This document shows, piece by piece, positions 40,494-49,167 of a stretch of DNA of 64,000 nt. The DNA is from Mycobacterium sp. E787 (lineage in GTDB: Bacteria; Actinomycetota; Actinomycetes; Mycobacteriales; Mycobacteriaceae). Location: the NCBI RefSeq assembly GCF_001668725.1, contig NZ_LZKL01000055.1, forward strand, positions 62,001 through 126,000. Direction: 5' to 3'. Position 1 is the stretch's first letter, and each line of letters starts with the position of its first letter. The position numbers and the translations under genes are program-made. The notes under the pieces are model-generated. The model saw only the letters and a program-made list of their open reading frames with translations. It had not been told where the DNA came from and did no database searches.

Positions 40494-41430
40494 GGCTGCC
40501 GCTCACGTAGAGCACATCGCCCATCCGCATGTCGTCGTCGGCCAGCGGCGGAAGGCCGTTGGCGGTGAACAGGTCCCGGATGCTGATGCCGTCCATCGCC
40601 CAGCCGCGCTCCCTCAGGTAGGGGGCGGCCTCGTTGCGCTCGCCGAAGTAGACCAGCCCCGCCATGTCCAGGTCGAACCCGTGCGCCCGCCAGCGTTCGG
40701 AGATGGTCTGCATGCGCTGTTTCATCTTGTCCTCCTCCCCGGGCTCGGGGTTGGGCGCGCTTTCGGTGGCCAACCGGCTGCCCGGCGCGCTGAGTTGGGT
40801 GATGGTGTCCAGCAGGCGGTCCTGCGCCTCCGGGGGCAGGTAGCCGAGCAGACCCTCGGCGCTCCACGCGGTCGGGCGGGCCGGGTCGAATCCCGCGGCG
40901 CGCAGGGCGGCGGGCCAGTCGTCGCGCAGGTCGACGGCCACCACCCGCCGTTCGGCGGTGGGTGCCGCGCCCAGCTGGGCCAGCGTGCGGGACTTGAACT
41001 CGATGACCTGCGGCTGGTCGACCTCGTAGACCACGGTTCCGGTGGGCCAGGCCAGGCGGTACGCCCGGGAGTCCAGGCCGGACGCCAGGATCACGACCTG
41101 CGTGATGCCCGCCTGCGTCGCCCCCAGGAAGAACTCGTCGAAGAACTTGGTCCGCACCGCCATGTTGTCGGCCATCCGGGACATCGCGCCGGTGGACGCC
41201 CCGGCGCCGTCGTGCACGTCGTTCAGGTCGTCCGGATTCACCTCGCCGGTGGCCAGCCGGGTGAGCAGGTCCACGCCGACGGCCCGGACCAGCGGCTCGG
41301 CGAACGGGTCGTCGATCAGCGGACGGTCGGCGCGGGACGCCACGGCACGGGCCGCCGCGACCATGGTCGCGGTCACCCCGACGCTGGACGCCAGGTCCCA
41401 GGTGTCGCCCTCATACCTGGTGGAAGTCAT
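40486..41430 (-). CDS. SAM-dependent methyltransferase, TIGR00027 family, copy 3
   Basis: 314 residues: [55 protein letters not shown] and [20 protein letters not shown]. It is the first gene of the minus-strand trio. The 96-base gap to the divergent SDR gene is AT-rich around 41450-41480 (an ATCTAATATTTAGCCGATAT stretch), probably the shared promoter region. The longer insert [15 protein letters not shown] near residue 80 is unique to this copy. Confidence 0.85.
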   Translation of the reverse strand: MTSTRYEGDTWDLASSVGVTATMVAAARAVASRADRPLIDDPFAEPLVRAVGVDLLTRLATGEVNPDDLNDVHDGAGASTGAMSRMADNMAVRTKFFDEFFLGATQAGITQVVILASGLDSRAYRLAWPTGTVVYEVDQPQVIEFKSRTLAQLGAAPTAERRVVAVDLRDDWPAALRAAGFDPARPTAWSAEGLLGYLPPEAQDRLLDTITQLSAPGSRLATESAPNPEPGEEDKMKQRMQTISERWRAHGFDLDMAGLVYFGERNEAAPYLRERGWAMDGISIRDLFTANGLPPLADDDMRMGDVLYVSGSHE

Positions 41431-41526
41431 GTTTGCCCCTGTTCGGATCTAGTTAATCTAATATTTAGCCGATATAACAAGCTTCTACCACTGTACGCGT
41501 GCCGGGTTTCGCGGCAACCTTGACGG

Positions 41527-42312
41527 ATGACGTACGCCGCCGCCGGCAAACGGGTGCTCATCACGGGCGCCTCGTCGGGGCTGGGGGCGGCCCTGGCCAG
41601 GCGATTGGCCGAGCGGGGGGCGGTAGTGGGGCTGGTCGCCCGCCGGCGGGACCGGCTGGCCGGGGTGCTGGGCGATTGCCGGCAGGCCTCGCCCGAATCG
41701 GCGATGTGGGTGGCCGACCTCGCGGACACCCCGGCACTGGGCGAGCTGGCGGTGCGCGCATGGGAGGGGCTGGGCGGCGTCGACGTGCTGGTCAACAACG
41801 CCGCGGTCCCGAAGCGCCGGCCCGTCACCGCCCTGCAGCCCAGCGAGGTGGAGGACGTCATGCGGCTCAACTTCTTCGCGCCGATGCGCCTGACGCTGGC
41901 CCTGTTGCCGCGGATGCTCGAGCGGGGCTCCGGCCTGATCGTCAACGTGTCCAGCGTGGGCGGCCGGCTCGGGATCATTCACGAAAGCGCCTACTGCGCG
42001 AGCAAGTTCGCGCTGTGCGGGTGGAGCGAGGCGATGGCTGTGGACCTGCACGGCAGCGGTGTCGCGGTGAAGCTGATCGAACCGGGGCCCGTCGACACCG
42101 AGATCTGGGACCACCCGGGCAGCGAGGAGCCGCTCTATCAGGGCCCCAAGGTGCCCGCCGACGAGGTGGCCGAGGGGATCATCGAGGCGCTGGGCACCGA
42201 GCGGTTCGAGCACTACGTCCCACGACAGATGCCGTTGAAAAATGTAGTCGACGCCAAGAACGCCGACCTCGACGCGTTCATCGCCGGCGCGGCGACGATG
42301 GCGCCGCGATGA
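41527..42312 (+). CDS. Short-chain dehydrogenase/reductase
   Basis: A 261-residue classical SDR with VLITGASSGLGAALARRLAE, DVLVNNAAVPKRRPV (NNAA variant of NNAG), the catalytic Ser in VNVSSVGGRLG, and YxxxK as YCASK. The C-terminal part (EPGPVDTEIWDHPGSEEPLY) resembles the lipid-active SDRs common in mycobacteria. Its stop overlaps the ATG of the zinc-type alcohol dehydrogenase gene (ATGA), so the two enzymes are coupled and may act in sequence on an alcohol/ketone pair. The substrate is unknown. Confidence 0.85.
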   Translation: MTYAAAGKRVLITGASSGLGAALARRLAERGAVVGLVARRRDRLAGVLGDCRQASPESAMWVADLADTPALGELAVRAWEGLGGVDVLVNNAAVPKRRPVTALQPSEVEDVMRLNFFAPMRLTLALLPRMLERGSGLIVNVSSVGGRLGIIHESAYCASKFALCGWSEAMAVDLHGSGVAVKLIEPGPVDTEIWDHPGSEEPLYQGPKVPADEVAEGIIEALGTERFEHYVPRQMPLKNVVDAKNADLDAFIAGAATMAPR

Positions 42313-43553
42313 AGGCCCTCGTCTACGGCGTCCCGCCTGAGCCGTACGAGGCACCCGGTTTGGACGATGGGACAGCCAACACGCTGACCCAGAACCTCGC
42401 CCGCACCCCGACCGCGCTGCGCGAGGTGCCGGATCCGGTGCTGCCGCATGACGATTGGGTGCTCACCCGGCCGCGGCTGACCGGCATCTGCGGGTCGGAC
42501 TCCAAGCAGATCCTGATGGATTTCGGCGAGGCCGACGCCGACAATGCGATGTCAGCCTTCTGCTCCTTCCCGCAAGTCATGGGACACGAGGTGGTCGCCG
42601 ACGTGGTCGCGACGGGCCCCAAGGCCCGCGGGATCCAGATCGGCCAGCGGGTCGTGCTGAACCCGTGGCTGTCGTGCGGGCCGCGCGGCATCTCACCGCC
42701 CTGTCCCGCCTGCGAAAGCGGCGACTACAGCCTGTGCTGGAGCTTCGCCGACGGCGACATCAAGCCCGGCATCCACACCGGGGTCTCGGCCGACGTGACG
42801 GGCGGCTACGCCGAGCTGATGCCGGCCCACGACAGCATGCTGTTCGCCGTCCCGGATTCGGTGCCCGACGAGCTGGCGGTGTTCGCCGACCCGTTTTCGG
42901 TGTCCCTGCACGCGATCACGCGTCACCCGCCGCCGCCCTCGGGCCGGGTGCTGGTGTACGGGGCCGGTTCGCTGGGGTTGTGCGCGGTCGCGATCCTGCG
43001 GGCGCTGTATCCCGAGGTGGCCGTCGCGGTGGTCGCGCGGTTCGCGGCGCAGCACGAGCTGGCCCGCGGATTCGGGGCCGAATTGGTGCTGGAGCACGAA
43101 CCGCGGCTGGCCGTCATCGAGCGACTGGCCGCGTGGGGCGGCGGCCGGCTGCGGCAGCCGCTGCTGGGCCTGCCGATGGCCTACCCGGGGGCGGTCGACG
43201 TCGTGTACGACACCGTCGGCAAGCCGGAGACCTTCGAGGTCGGCGTCCGGGTCCTGCGCGCCCGCGGGACGCTGGTCAAGGCGGGCGTGCACGCGCCCGG
43301 CCGCTGGGAGTGGAGTCCCTTGTATTTCAAGGAGATCGCGCTCGTGGGCTCGAACGCGTTCGGGGTCGAGGACGTCGAGGGCCGGCGCCGGCACGCCATC
43401 GCCCACTACCTGGAGCTGGCCGCCGCCGACCGGATTGACCTGCGCCCCATGCTGACCCACACGTTTGCACTCGAGCAGTGGCGCGACGCCTTCCTGGCCA
43501 TCGCCAACCAGGCCGACAGCGGCGCCGTCAAGGTCGCGTTCGACCAGCGCTAG
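42309..43553 (+). CDS. Zinc-type alcohol dehydrogenase family protein
   Basis: A 414-residue MDR enzyme. The catalytic zinc ligands are Cys in LTGICGSDSKQIL and His-Glu in VMGHEVVADVVA. The structural zinc site is reduced to CPACESGDYSLC, three Cys. The Rossmann motif is VLVYGAGSLGLCAVAIL, and VVYDTVGKPETFEVG lies later. It overlaps the SDR gene by 4 bases. The substrate is not predictable. Directly after the gene comes a decayed SDR fragment. Confidence 0.82.
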   Translation: MKALVYGVPPEPYEAPGLDDGTANTLTQNLARTPTALREVPDPVLPHDDWVLTRPRLTGICGSDSKQILMDFGEADADNAMSAFCSFPQVMGHEVVADVVATGPKARGIQIGQRVVLNPWLSCGPRGISPPCPACESGDYSLCWSFADGDIKPGIHTGVSADVTGGYAELMPAHDSMLFAVPDSVPDELAVFADPFSVSLHAITRHPPPPSGRVLVYGAGSLGLCAVAILRALYPEVAVAVVARFAAQHELARGFGAELVLEHEPRLAVIERLAAWGGGRLRQPLLGLPMAYPGAVDVVYDTVGKPETFEVGVRVLRARGTLVKAGVHAPGRWEWSPLYFKEIALVGSNAFGVEDVEGRRRHAIAHYLELAAADRIDLRPMLTHTFALEQWRDAFLAIANQADSGAVKVAFDQR

Positions 43554-43554
43554 G

Positions 43555-44010
43555 CCGATCGATGTCGACTTGCTGGGCGTGGTTCATTCAACATCTCGTC
43601 GCTCAGCGGGCTGGTTCCCCAGCCGGGCAATGCCCCCTACTGCACGAGCAAGCATGGCATCGTAGGGCTTTCGCTTTCGCTGCGGGCCGAGGGAGCGGAC
43701 CTCGGCGTAAAAGTCACCGCGGCCTGCCCCCGGCGACATGAAGACGAAGATCTACGACAACATGGTCGTGGTCAACATGCCGCGCGAGCGGGTGGCGACG
43801 TTGAGCCGGCGCACCCACTATCTGATGCCTCAGATGAGCGCAGAGGCCGCGGCCCGCGCGATACTGCGCGGCGTGGACCGGAACCGGCCGCTGATTGTGT
43901 TTCCCGCCGCAGTTCAGGTCATTTGGCACTTTTACCGCCGGTTTCCGGGCCTGTTCTACCGGATCAATCTCCATCGCATGCGACTGTTTCGCGGCCTTCG
44001 AGCTGCCCCT
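43555..44010 (+). pseudogene. Decayed short-chain dehydrogenase
   Basis: Three pieces of one SDR are readable in order but in shifted frames. IDVDLLGVVH is at about 43559-43588. NISSLSGLVPQPGNAPYCTS and KHGIVGLSLSL follow from 43590 in another frame; they include the catalytic YxxxK. KTKIYDNMVVVNMPRER runs from about 43741 on, back in the first frame, to about 44010. Between the first two pieces about 25 residues are missing, and the whole cofactor-binding N-terminus is absent. It is a relic, possibly of a larger SDR array beside the intact SDR gene. Confidence 0.75.
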
Positions 44011-44016
44011 GATCGA

Positions 44017-44652
44017 TCACGGGCGGGTGGCGCGATAGTAGTTCAATCTCCCGAGAACGCGGTGTCGCGTCGATGCGACCTCGGTGCAGTCGAATCCCGC
44101 CGCCGTCAGCAGTCGGGGGATCGCGTCGCCGAGGTTGCCGGCCGCGTGGGGGTTGCGCCGGATCAGCCGCGCCGTCGGGCCGTGGTCGGCGGCCGCCTCG
44201 CCGCCGATGTCGACGAGGTGCAGCCGCCCGCCGGGCCGCAGGACCCGGAAGATCTCCGCCGCCGCAGCGGTTTTCGCATCGCCATTGATGTGGTGCAGCA
44301 TCATCGACGACAGCACCCGGTCGAATTCGCCGTCGGCGTAGGGCAGCCGCTCGGCGTAGCCCTGTTCGAAACGAATGTCGTTCGACTTGCGCCGCGCCCG
44401 GTCGAGTGCCCGGGGGTCGGGGTCGGATCCCGTGACGTCGGCGCCGGGGTGGGCGCGCTTGACTCGGGTGGTGAGATTGCCGGTGCCGCAGCCGATTTCC
44501 AGGACGCGCTGGCCATCGGCGATCTCGGCCTGCGCGATGAGGGCGGCATAGACCTTCCGCATTCCCAGCAGCCGGGCGAACAGGTCGTAGCAGGGCAGCA
44601 GCGCGTCGTGCCCCGCGGCGGGCAGGTAGTCATGTGGATGATGTTTTGTCAC
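44017..44652 (-). CDS. Class I SAM-dependent methyltransferase
   Basis: A 211-residue methyltransferase of the Methyltransf_11/UbiE type. Motif I is VLEIGCGTGNLTTRV, the acidic loop is VTGSDPDPRALDRAR, post-I is YADGEFDRVLSSMMLHHI, and the later motif is RPGGRLHLVDIGG. The GTG 44652 start is followed by a His-rich TKHHPHDY. It is divergent from the AraC-type regulator with about 73 bases between, which suggests control by it. The substrate is unknown. Confidence 0.82.
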   Translation of the reverse strand: MTKHHPHDYLPAAGHDALLPCYDLFARLLGMRKVYAALIAQAEIADGQRVLEIGCGTGNLTTRVKRAHPGADVTGSDPDPRALDRARRKSNDIRFEQGYAERLPYADGEFDRVLSSMMLHHINGDAKTAAAAEIFRVLRPGGRLHLVDIGGEAAADHGPTARLIRRNPHAAGNLGDAIPRLLTAAGFDCTEVASTRHRVLGRLNYYRATRP

Positions 44653-44681
44653 GCCTCCATGGTGAACCGCTGGGGCGGCAT

Positions 44682-44697
44682 ATAATTAGGTGATTAT
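44682..44697. promoter_or_regulatory. AT-rich inverted repeat between methyltransferase and AraC-type genes
   Basis: ATAAT-TAGGTG-ATTAT is a perfect inverted repeat in an unusually AT-rich stretch (44680-44720) of this GC-rich window. It probably belongs to the divergent promoters and may be a regulator site. Confidence 0.4.
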
Positions 44698-44725
44698 CGG
44701 TAAAAGTAGGACTATCTTTGGTGCA

Positions 44726-45580
44726 ATGAGTGTGGCAACCCGGTTGGCCAGCCATCGCGGCGGTGTGCCCGTCTACCAGTACCGGAGCGACCCGGACACT
44801 CCGACGGTGTCGGTGCAGTGGGCGGATCGCCAGGACGTGCTCGCGCATGGCCGCCACATTCACGACTTCCCGGCCTTGTGGTACATCCCCGCCGCCGGTC
44901 ATGTGTATGTGGTGGCGCCGGGCGAGGTCATCGACCCCGCCGGCGTGAGCGATATCGCCGGCGGGGTGGGGGTCTTCTTCGATCCCGCCGCGCTGGGCGA
45001 GGACGGCCGATCGCCGTGGCCGGCGTGGCGGGCGCATCCGCTGCTGTTCCCGTTTTTGCACGGGCGGTCCGGCGGGCTGCTGCGCCTGGAAGTGCCCGCG
45101 GAGCGGCGGTCGGCGTGGGAGGGCGCGATCGCGTCGATCGACACCGAACTGACGGGGCGCCAAGACGGCTACCAGCAGGCGGTGCTGGCGCATCTCACGC
45201 TGCTGCTGATCGACCTCGCGCGGCTGGCCGTCGACGTGGTCGGCGACCTGCGGCGCAGCGGCGAACCGCTGCTGGCCGAGGTATTCGAGGTGATCGACCG
45301 GCGGCACGCCGAACCGTTGTCGCTGCGCGACGTGGCCGGCGAACTCGGCATCACGCCCGGGCACCTGACCACCGTGGTGCGGCGCCGCACCGGGCGCACC
45401 GTGCAGGAGTGGATCATCGAACGCCGCATGGCCGAGGCCCGGACGTTGCTGGCCGAGACGGATCTTCCGGTCGCGGAGGTCGCCGGGCGTGTGGGGATCG
45501 GCGACCCGGGCTATTTCAGCCGGCTGTTCGGCCGCACGCATGGCACCTCGCCCCGCGCGTGGCGCGGTTCAAACCGCTAG
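44726..45580 (+). CDS. AraC-family transcription regulator
   Basis: About 284 residues. The N-terminal cupin-like sensing part has HIHDFPALWYIPAAGHVYVV. The C-terminal tandem helix-turn-helix domain has LSLRDVAGELGITPGHLTTV and the second half VAEVAGRVGIGDPGYFSRLF, GTSPRAWR. ATG 44726 is chosen because the 12 codons from GTG 44690 cover the AT-rich promoter-like stretch. The divergent methyltransferase is its likely target. The effector is unknown. Its end overlaps the convergent dehydrogenase gene by 12 bases. Confidence 0.82.
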   Translation: MSVATRLASHRGGVPVYQYRSDPDTPTVSVQWADRQDVLAHGRHIHDFPALWYIPAAGHVYVVAPGEVIDPAGVSDIAGGVGVFFDPAALGEDGRSPWPAWRAHPLLFPFLHGRSGGLLRLEVPAERRSAWEGAIASIDTELTGRQDGYQQAVLAHLTLLLIDLARLAVDVVGDLRRSGEPLLAEVFEVIDRRHAEPLSLRDVAGELGITPGHLTTVVRRRTGRTVQEWIIERRMAEARTLLAETDLPVAEVAGRVGIGDPGYFSRLFGRTHGTSPRAWRGSNR

Positions 45581-46603
45581 TGCCCCTTGGGATCCGGCGA
45601 CGGGCAGGTCGATCGGGGTGATGACACCCGGCGGCGCCTCGCACAGGAACGGGATGGCGTTGACCGCCGCGATGGCCGTGCTGTCCATCAACACGGTCAT
45701 CACGTCCTCTCCGGGGTTGCCGAACCGGATCGTTGCGTCGACGCGTGGGTCGCCCTCGATCACCACGCTGAAACCCTTGGGGTCGGTCCATGTCGGGTCG
45801 AGCGCGTCGTCGCTCATGGTCCAGCAGATGGCCAGCTCGATCAACGGCCGCCCGCCGCGATAGCCGCGATAGGTGCGGCGCTGGCCCCCGGCGGTGCCTG
45901 CGGCGTAGTGCACCCAGCCCAGATTCAGATCCCGGGTCAACACCGCGGGCTCGACGAATGCCTCCTTGGTGTCGAGCTCGGTGCCCAGCATGGTGGCGAT
46001 CATGTCCAGCGTCTCGAAGTAGCCGAGGCCGTATCGCTGCGTCGCGGGGTCGAGGTGGGTCACCCGCTCACGGGGCGGCTTCCCGAATCCGAGCACCTTC
46101 CACACGTCCTGGACGGGATAGGTGGTGCAGTCCAGCGTTTCGACGAGCTTGACGCTGCGGACTCTTCGGCAGGCGCCGGTGAGGAAGCCGGCGACGACGT
46201 TGATGAAGCCCGGTTCGAACCCCGTCCCCAGGAAGGTCGCACCGCCCTGCCGGGCCGCCTCCTGCAGCGCCGGGAGCTCGGCCGGGTGATGGGTACCGGT
46301 CACGAAATCTCCGGTGGTGACGACGTTGATGCCGCAGCGCAGCATCCTGATCACCAGGTCGTAGTCGATGGCGCGGGGCATGTAGTTGACACAGTCCGGC
46401 TCGAGCGCGATCAACGCGTCGACATCGCCAGTTGCCACAACGCCGACCGGGGCCTGGCCCGCGAGCTCGCCGGCGTCACGGCCCACCTTGTCCGCACCGA
46501 AGGCGTGGACGCCCACGACGTCGAAGTCGTCGCGCTCCAGCAGGGCGCCGAGCGCCCGTGTGCCGATGTTGCCGGTCGACCACTGGACCACTCGGTACGT
46601 CAT
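45569..46603 (-). CDS. DapB-like NAD(P)-dependent dehydrogenase family protein
   Basis: A 344-residue protein of the dihydrodipicolinate reductase-like superfamily, with the start MTYRVVQWSTGNIGTRALGA (Rossmann GxxG) and VVTTGDFVTGTHHPAEL, GTGFEPGFINVVAGFLTGAC. Related proteins include 2,4-diaminopentanoate dehydrogenases and many uncharacterised mycobacterial homologues. ATG 46603 is the start; the frame is open further back into the metallo-hydrolase gene. It lies 2 bases after that gene and appears to be the last gene of the serA2-fucA operon. The reaction is not assigned. Confidence 0.75.
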   Translation of the reverse strand: MTYRVVQWSTGNIGTRALGALLERDDFDVVGVHAFGADKVGRDAGELAGQAPVGVVATGDVDALIALEPDCVNYMPRAIDYDLVIRMLRCGINVVTTGDFVTGTHHPAELPALQEAARQGGATFLGTGFEPGFINVVAGFLTGACRRVRSVKLVETLDCTTYPVQDVWKVLGFGKPPRERVTHLDPATQRYGLGYFETLDMIATMLGTELDTKEAFVEPAVLTRDLNLGWVHYAAGTAGGQRRTYRGYRGGRPLIELAICWTMSDDALDPTWTDPKGFSVVIEGDPRVDATIRFGNPGEDVMTVLMDSTAIAAVNAIPFLCEAPPGVITPIDLPVAGSQGALAV

Positions 46604-46605
46604 GG

Positions 46606-47499
46606 TCACACCGTATCGATGTCCAGCCAGTCGTCGACCTCGAACCGCTCGTCGACGGCGCGGATCGTCGCGCCGCCCCGGCCGGGGTAGTGGGCGGGGA
46701 TCACGGCGGCCTTCGCCCGGGCGGCCTCGGTGAAGATCCGGCGGCGGGTCACGGCGGCGGCGGTGGCGTCCACGTCGAACGCGCAGGCGTCGCCGGGCCG
46801 GCGCAGCTGCAGGGGGCTGTGGGTGAGGTCGCCGACGAAGACCGCCGGCTGACCGGCGTCCAGCCACAGCACCGAGGAGCCCGGGGTGTGCCCGGGGGCG
46901 GCCCGCAGCCGCAGCGACGGACTGATCTGGAAATCCTCGGACCATCCGACGAGCTGGCCGGCCTCATCGATCGGTAGCACGCTGTCGGCGAACACGAGCC
47001 GGTCACCGGGCTGCCCGCCGGCGGGCCCGTCGGGTGAGAAGTGGCGGTAGTCGGCGGCCGGCACCAGGTAGCGCGCGTTGGGGAACGTCGGGACCCAGCT
47101 GTCCCGGGAGTCCTTGTCCGCCATGGTGTTCCATCCGACGTGGTCGGAGTGGATGTGGGTGTTGACCACGACGTCCACCGCGTGGCGGTCGATGCCCGCC
47201 GACCGCAGGGCCGCCAGGAAATCGGTGCTGAGGTGGTCCAGGGGCGGCATGTGCGGGCGCTCGCGGTCGTTGCCCACGCCCGTGTCCACGACGACGGTCA
47301 GCCCGTCGACCTCGATGACCCAGCTCTGGATCGCGATGTGCCACTGAGCGGCGCCGGGGTCGAAGAAGTCCGGCACCAGCAGGTCGGCGTTGTCGCGCCA
47401 CCCCGATGGCGGCGTGTGCGGGAACGAGCTTGTCGGCAGGTCGAACTGGAGCTCCAGCACCCGCGCCACGGTCGCGCGGCCGAACCGGACCCGGCGCAT
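46606..47499 (-). CDS. Metallo-beta-lactamase-fold hydrolase
   Basis: A 297-residue MBL-fold protein. The zinc motif HxHxDH is VVVNTHIHSDHVGWNT, the next His is in APGHTPGSSVLWL, the Asp is in VFVGDLTHSPLQL, and the last His is in IPAHYPGRGG. The set fits lactonase-like or glyoxalase-II-like hydrolases. ATG 47499 overlaps the fucA stop (TGATG), so it is cotranscribed with fucA. A lactonase would fit a sugar or sugar-acid pathway; that is inference. Confidence 0.8.
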   Translation of the reverse strand: MRRVRFGRATVARVLELQFDLPTSSFPHTPPSGWRDNADLLVPDFFDPGAAQWHIAIQSWVIEVDGLTVVVDTGVGNDRERPHMPPLDHLSTDFLAALRSAGIDRHAVDVVVNTHIHSDHVGWNTMADKDSRDSWVPTFPNARYLVPAADYRHFSPDGPAGGQPGDRLVFADSVLPIDEAGQLVGWSEDFQISPSLRLRAAPGHTPGSSVLWLDAGQPAVFVGDLTHSPLQLRRPGDACAFDVDATAAAVTRRRIFTEAARAKAAVIPAHYPGRGGATIRAVDERFEVDDWLDIDTV

Positions 47500-48152
47500 C
47501 AGGCGTTGGCGCGCAGATAGGTGTAGACGCCGGCGAAGTTGCGGTTCACGTCCTCGGGAATGGGCACCGGTCCACCGAGAGCCCTTGCTCCCCAGACGAT
47601 TTGGGCGGTCCGCTCGACCAGTGCGGTGATGTGCAGCACCTTGTCCGGCCGTGGCCCCACCGCCACCAGCCCGTGGTTGGCGATCAGCGCGGCGCCCCGG
47701 CCCTCCAGCGCCGTGACCGCGTTGGCGCCGACATCGGGCGTCCCGGAGGCCGCGTACTCGGTGCACCGGACCTCCCCGCCGCAGTAGACGGCGAACTCGT
47801 CGATGCAGGCCGGAATGGCTTGGTGCGCAATGGCGAACATGGTGGCCCACACCGGATGGCTGTGGATCACGCTGCCGACGTCGTCGAACGCCCGGTAGCA
47901 CGCCAGGTGCAGCTGCATCTCCGACGACGGGAACCGGCCGTCGGCGGCGTGCAGCACCGCACCCTGCGGGTCGATCAGCACCAGGTCGTCGAGTTGCATG
48001 TCGCGGTAATCGACCGACGACGGCGTGATCACGATGTTGCCGTCGGAGCGGCGTGCCGAGATGTTGCCGGCGGTTCCCTCGACCAGGCCCCGGCGCAGCA
48101 TGTCCTTGGCCGCGTCCAGCACCGCCGTTTCGGGGTTGTCAACGTGTTTCAC
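47499..48152 (-). CDS. fucA: Class II aldolase, L-fuculose-phosphate aldolase type
   Basis: A 217-residue class II aldolase/adducin family protein, matching Rv0727c. GLVEGTAGNISAR binds phosphate, PSSEMQLHLACYRAF carries the catalytic Glu, SVIHSHPVWATMFA gives the zinc His pair, and the last zinc His is in KVLHITALVE. The reaction would be cleavage of a sugar-1-phosphate to DHAP and an aldehyde; the natural sugar is unproven. The GTG 48152 start overlaps the serA2 stop region by 14 bases. Together with serA2 and xylB it forms a small sugar catabolic locus. Confidence 0.85.
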   Translation of the reverse strand: MKHVDNPETAVLDAAKDMLRRGLVEGTAGNISARRSDGNIVITPSSVDYRDMQLDDLVLIDPQGAVLHAADGRFPSSEMQLHLACYRAFDDVGSVIHSHPVWATMFAIAHQAIPACIDEFAVYCGGEVRCTEYAASGTPDVGANAVTALEGRGAALIANHGLVAVGPRPDKVLHITALVERTAQIVWGARALGGPVPIPEDVNRNFAGVYTYLRANA

Positions 48153-49137
48153 GGCGGAGCACCTCCGGGTTGACGATGTGGGCGGGCGAGCCGCCGGCCA
48201 GCAGCGCTTCCAGGTCGTCGGCCACCATCTGCGCCTGCCGGGCCTCAGTGTTCCACGTGGCGCCCCCGATGTGGGGCGTGAGCACGACATTGGGCATGCC
48301 GACCAGCGGGTGATCGGTCGGCAGCCACTCGCCTACGAAGTGGTCCAGGCCGGCGGCGGCCACCTTGCCGGCCCGCAGCGCGTCGACGAGCGCGTCGGTG
48401 TCGTGCAGCTGGGCCCGGGCGGTGTTGAGGAACACCACGCCGTCGCGCATCGCCGCGAACTGCGCCGCGCCGATCATGCCGGCGGTGTCGTCGGTGACCG
48501 GCGCGTGCAGGGACACCACGTCGGCCTCGGCCAGGAGTTCGTCGAGGCCGTGGCGGGCCTCGTCGTTGTACGGGTCGTGGGCGATCACCCGCATGCCCAG
48601 CCCTTCCAGTCGCCAGCGGGTGGCGCGGCCGACGGCCCCCAGGCCCACCAGCCCGGCGGTGCGCCCGGCGATCTCCCAGCCGCGGAACCGCTGATACGGG
48701 ATGCTGCCGTCGCGAAAGGTGTTGCCGCTCCGCACATCCGCGTCCGCGGTCAGCAGCTGACGGGTGGCGGCCAGCAGCAGCGCCACTGCCAGCTCGGCGA
48801 CCGCGTCGGCGTTGCGGCCGGGGGTGTTCAGCACCGGGACGCCCGCGGCGGTGGCCCCGTCGATGTCGACGTTGTTCGGGTCGCCGCGGGTGGACGCCAC
48901 GGCGATCAGGGCGCGTGGCCCCGGGTCGAACACCGGGCCGCGCACCGAGTCGCTTTCCACCACAACGACATCGGCGCGCTCTGCCGCGATCCGCTCGGCC
49001 AGCTGCTCGGCGCTGTAGATCCGCAGCGGGGTCTGCTCGATCCAGGGGTCGTACACCACGTCGGCCAGTTGCCGGAGCTTGTCGAACCCCGGCCCGCGCA
49101 GGGGCGCCGTCACCAGGGCGCGCGGTCTTGGCGTCAC
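48139..49137 (-). CDS. serA2: D-2-hydroxyacid dehydrogenase, SerA2 type
   Basis: 332 residues, matching Rv0728c. NAD motif GLVGLGAVGRATRWRLEGL; FLNTARAQLHDTDALVDALR carries the catalytic Arg; the Glu region is AAGLDHFVGEWLPTDHPL; the His is in VVLTPHIGGATWN. There is no ACT regulatory domain, unlike true SerA, so serine synthesis is unlikely; oxidation of a sugar-derived hydroxyacid is more probable. The start is GTG 49137; a TTG at 49146 would add three residues. It is divergent from xylB with only 30 bases between starts. Confidence 0.85.
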   Translation of the reverse strand: MTPRPRALVTAPLRGPGFDKLRQLADVVYDPWIEQTPLRIYSAEQLAERIAAERADVVVVESDSVRGPVFDPGPRALIAVASTRGDPNNVDIDGATAAGVPVLNTPGRNADAVAELAVALLLAATRQLLTADADVRSGNTFRDGSIPYQRFRGWEIAGRTAGLVGLGAVGRATRWRLEGLGMRVIAHDPYNDEARHGLDELLAEADVVSLHAPVTDDTAGMIGAAQFAAMRDGVVFLNTARAQLHDTDALVDALRAGKVAAAGLDHFVGEWLPTDHPLVGMPNVVLTPHIGGATWNTEARQAQMVADDLEALLAGGSPAHIVNPEVLRRETR

Positions 49138-49167
49138 GAACGTCAATGCTGGCGTACGGTGACGCCC

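Noticed and set aside
38711..41452. Plus-strand open frames across the three methyltransferases
   Set aside because: They lack domains and mirror genes with strong SAM motifs on the minus strand.
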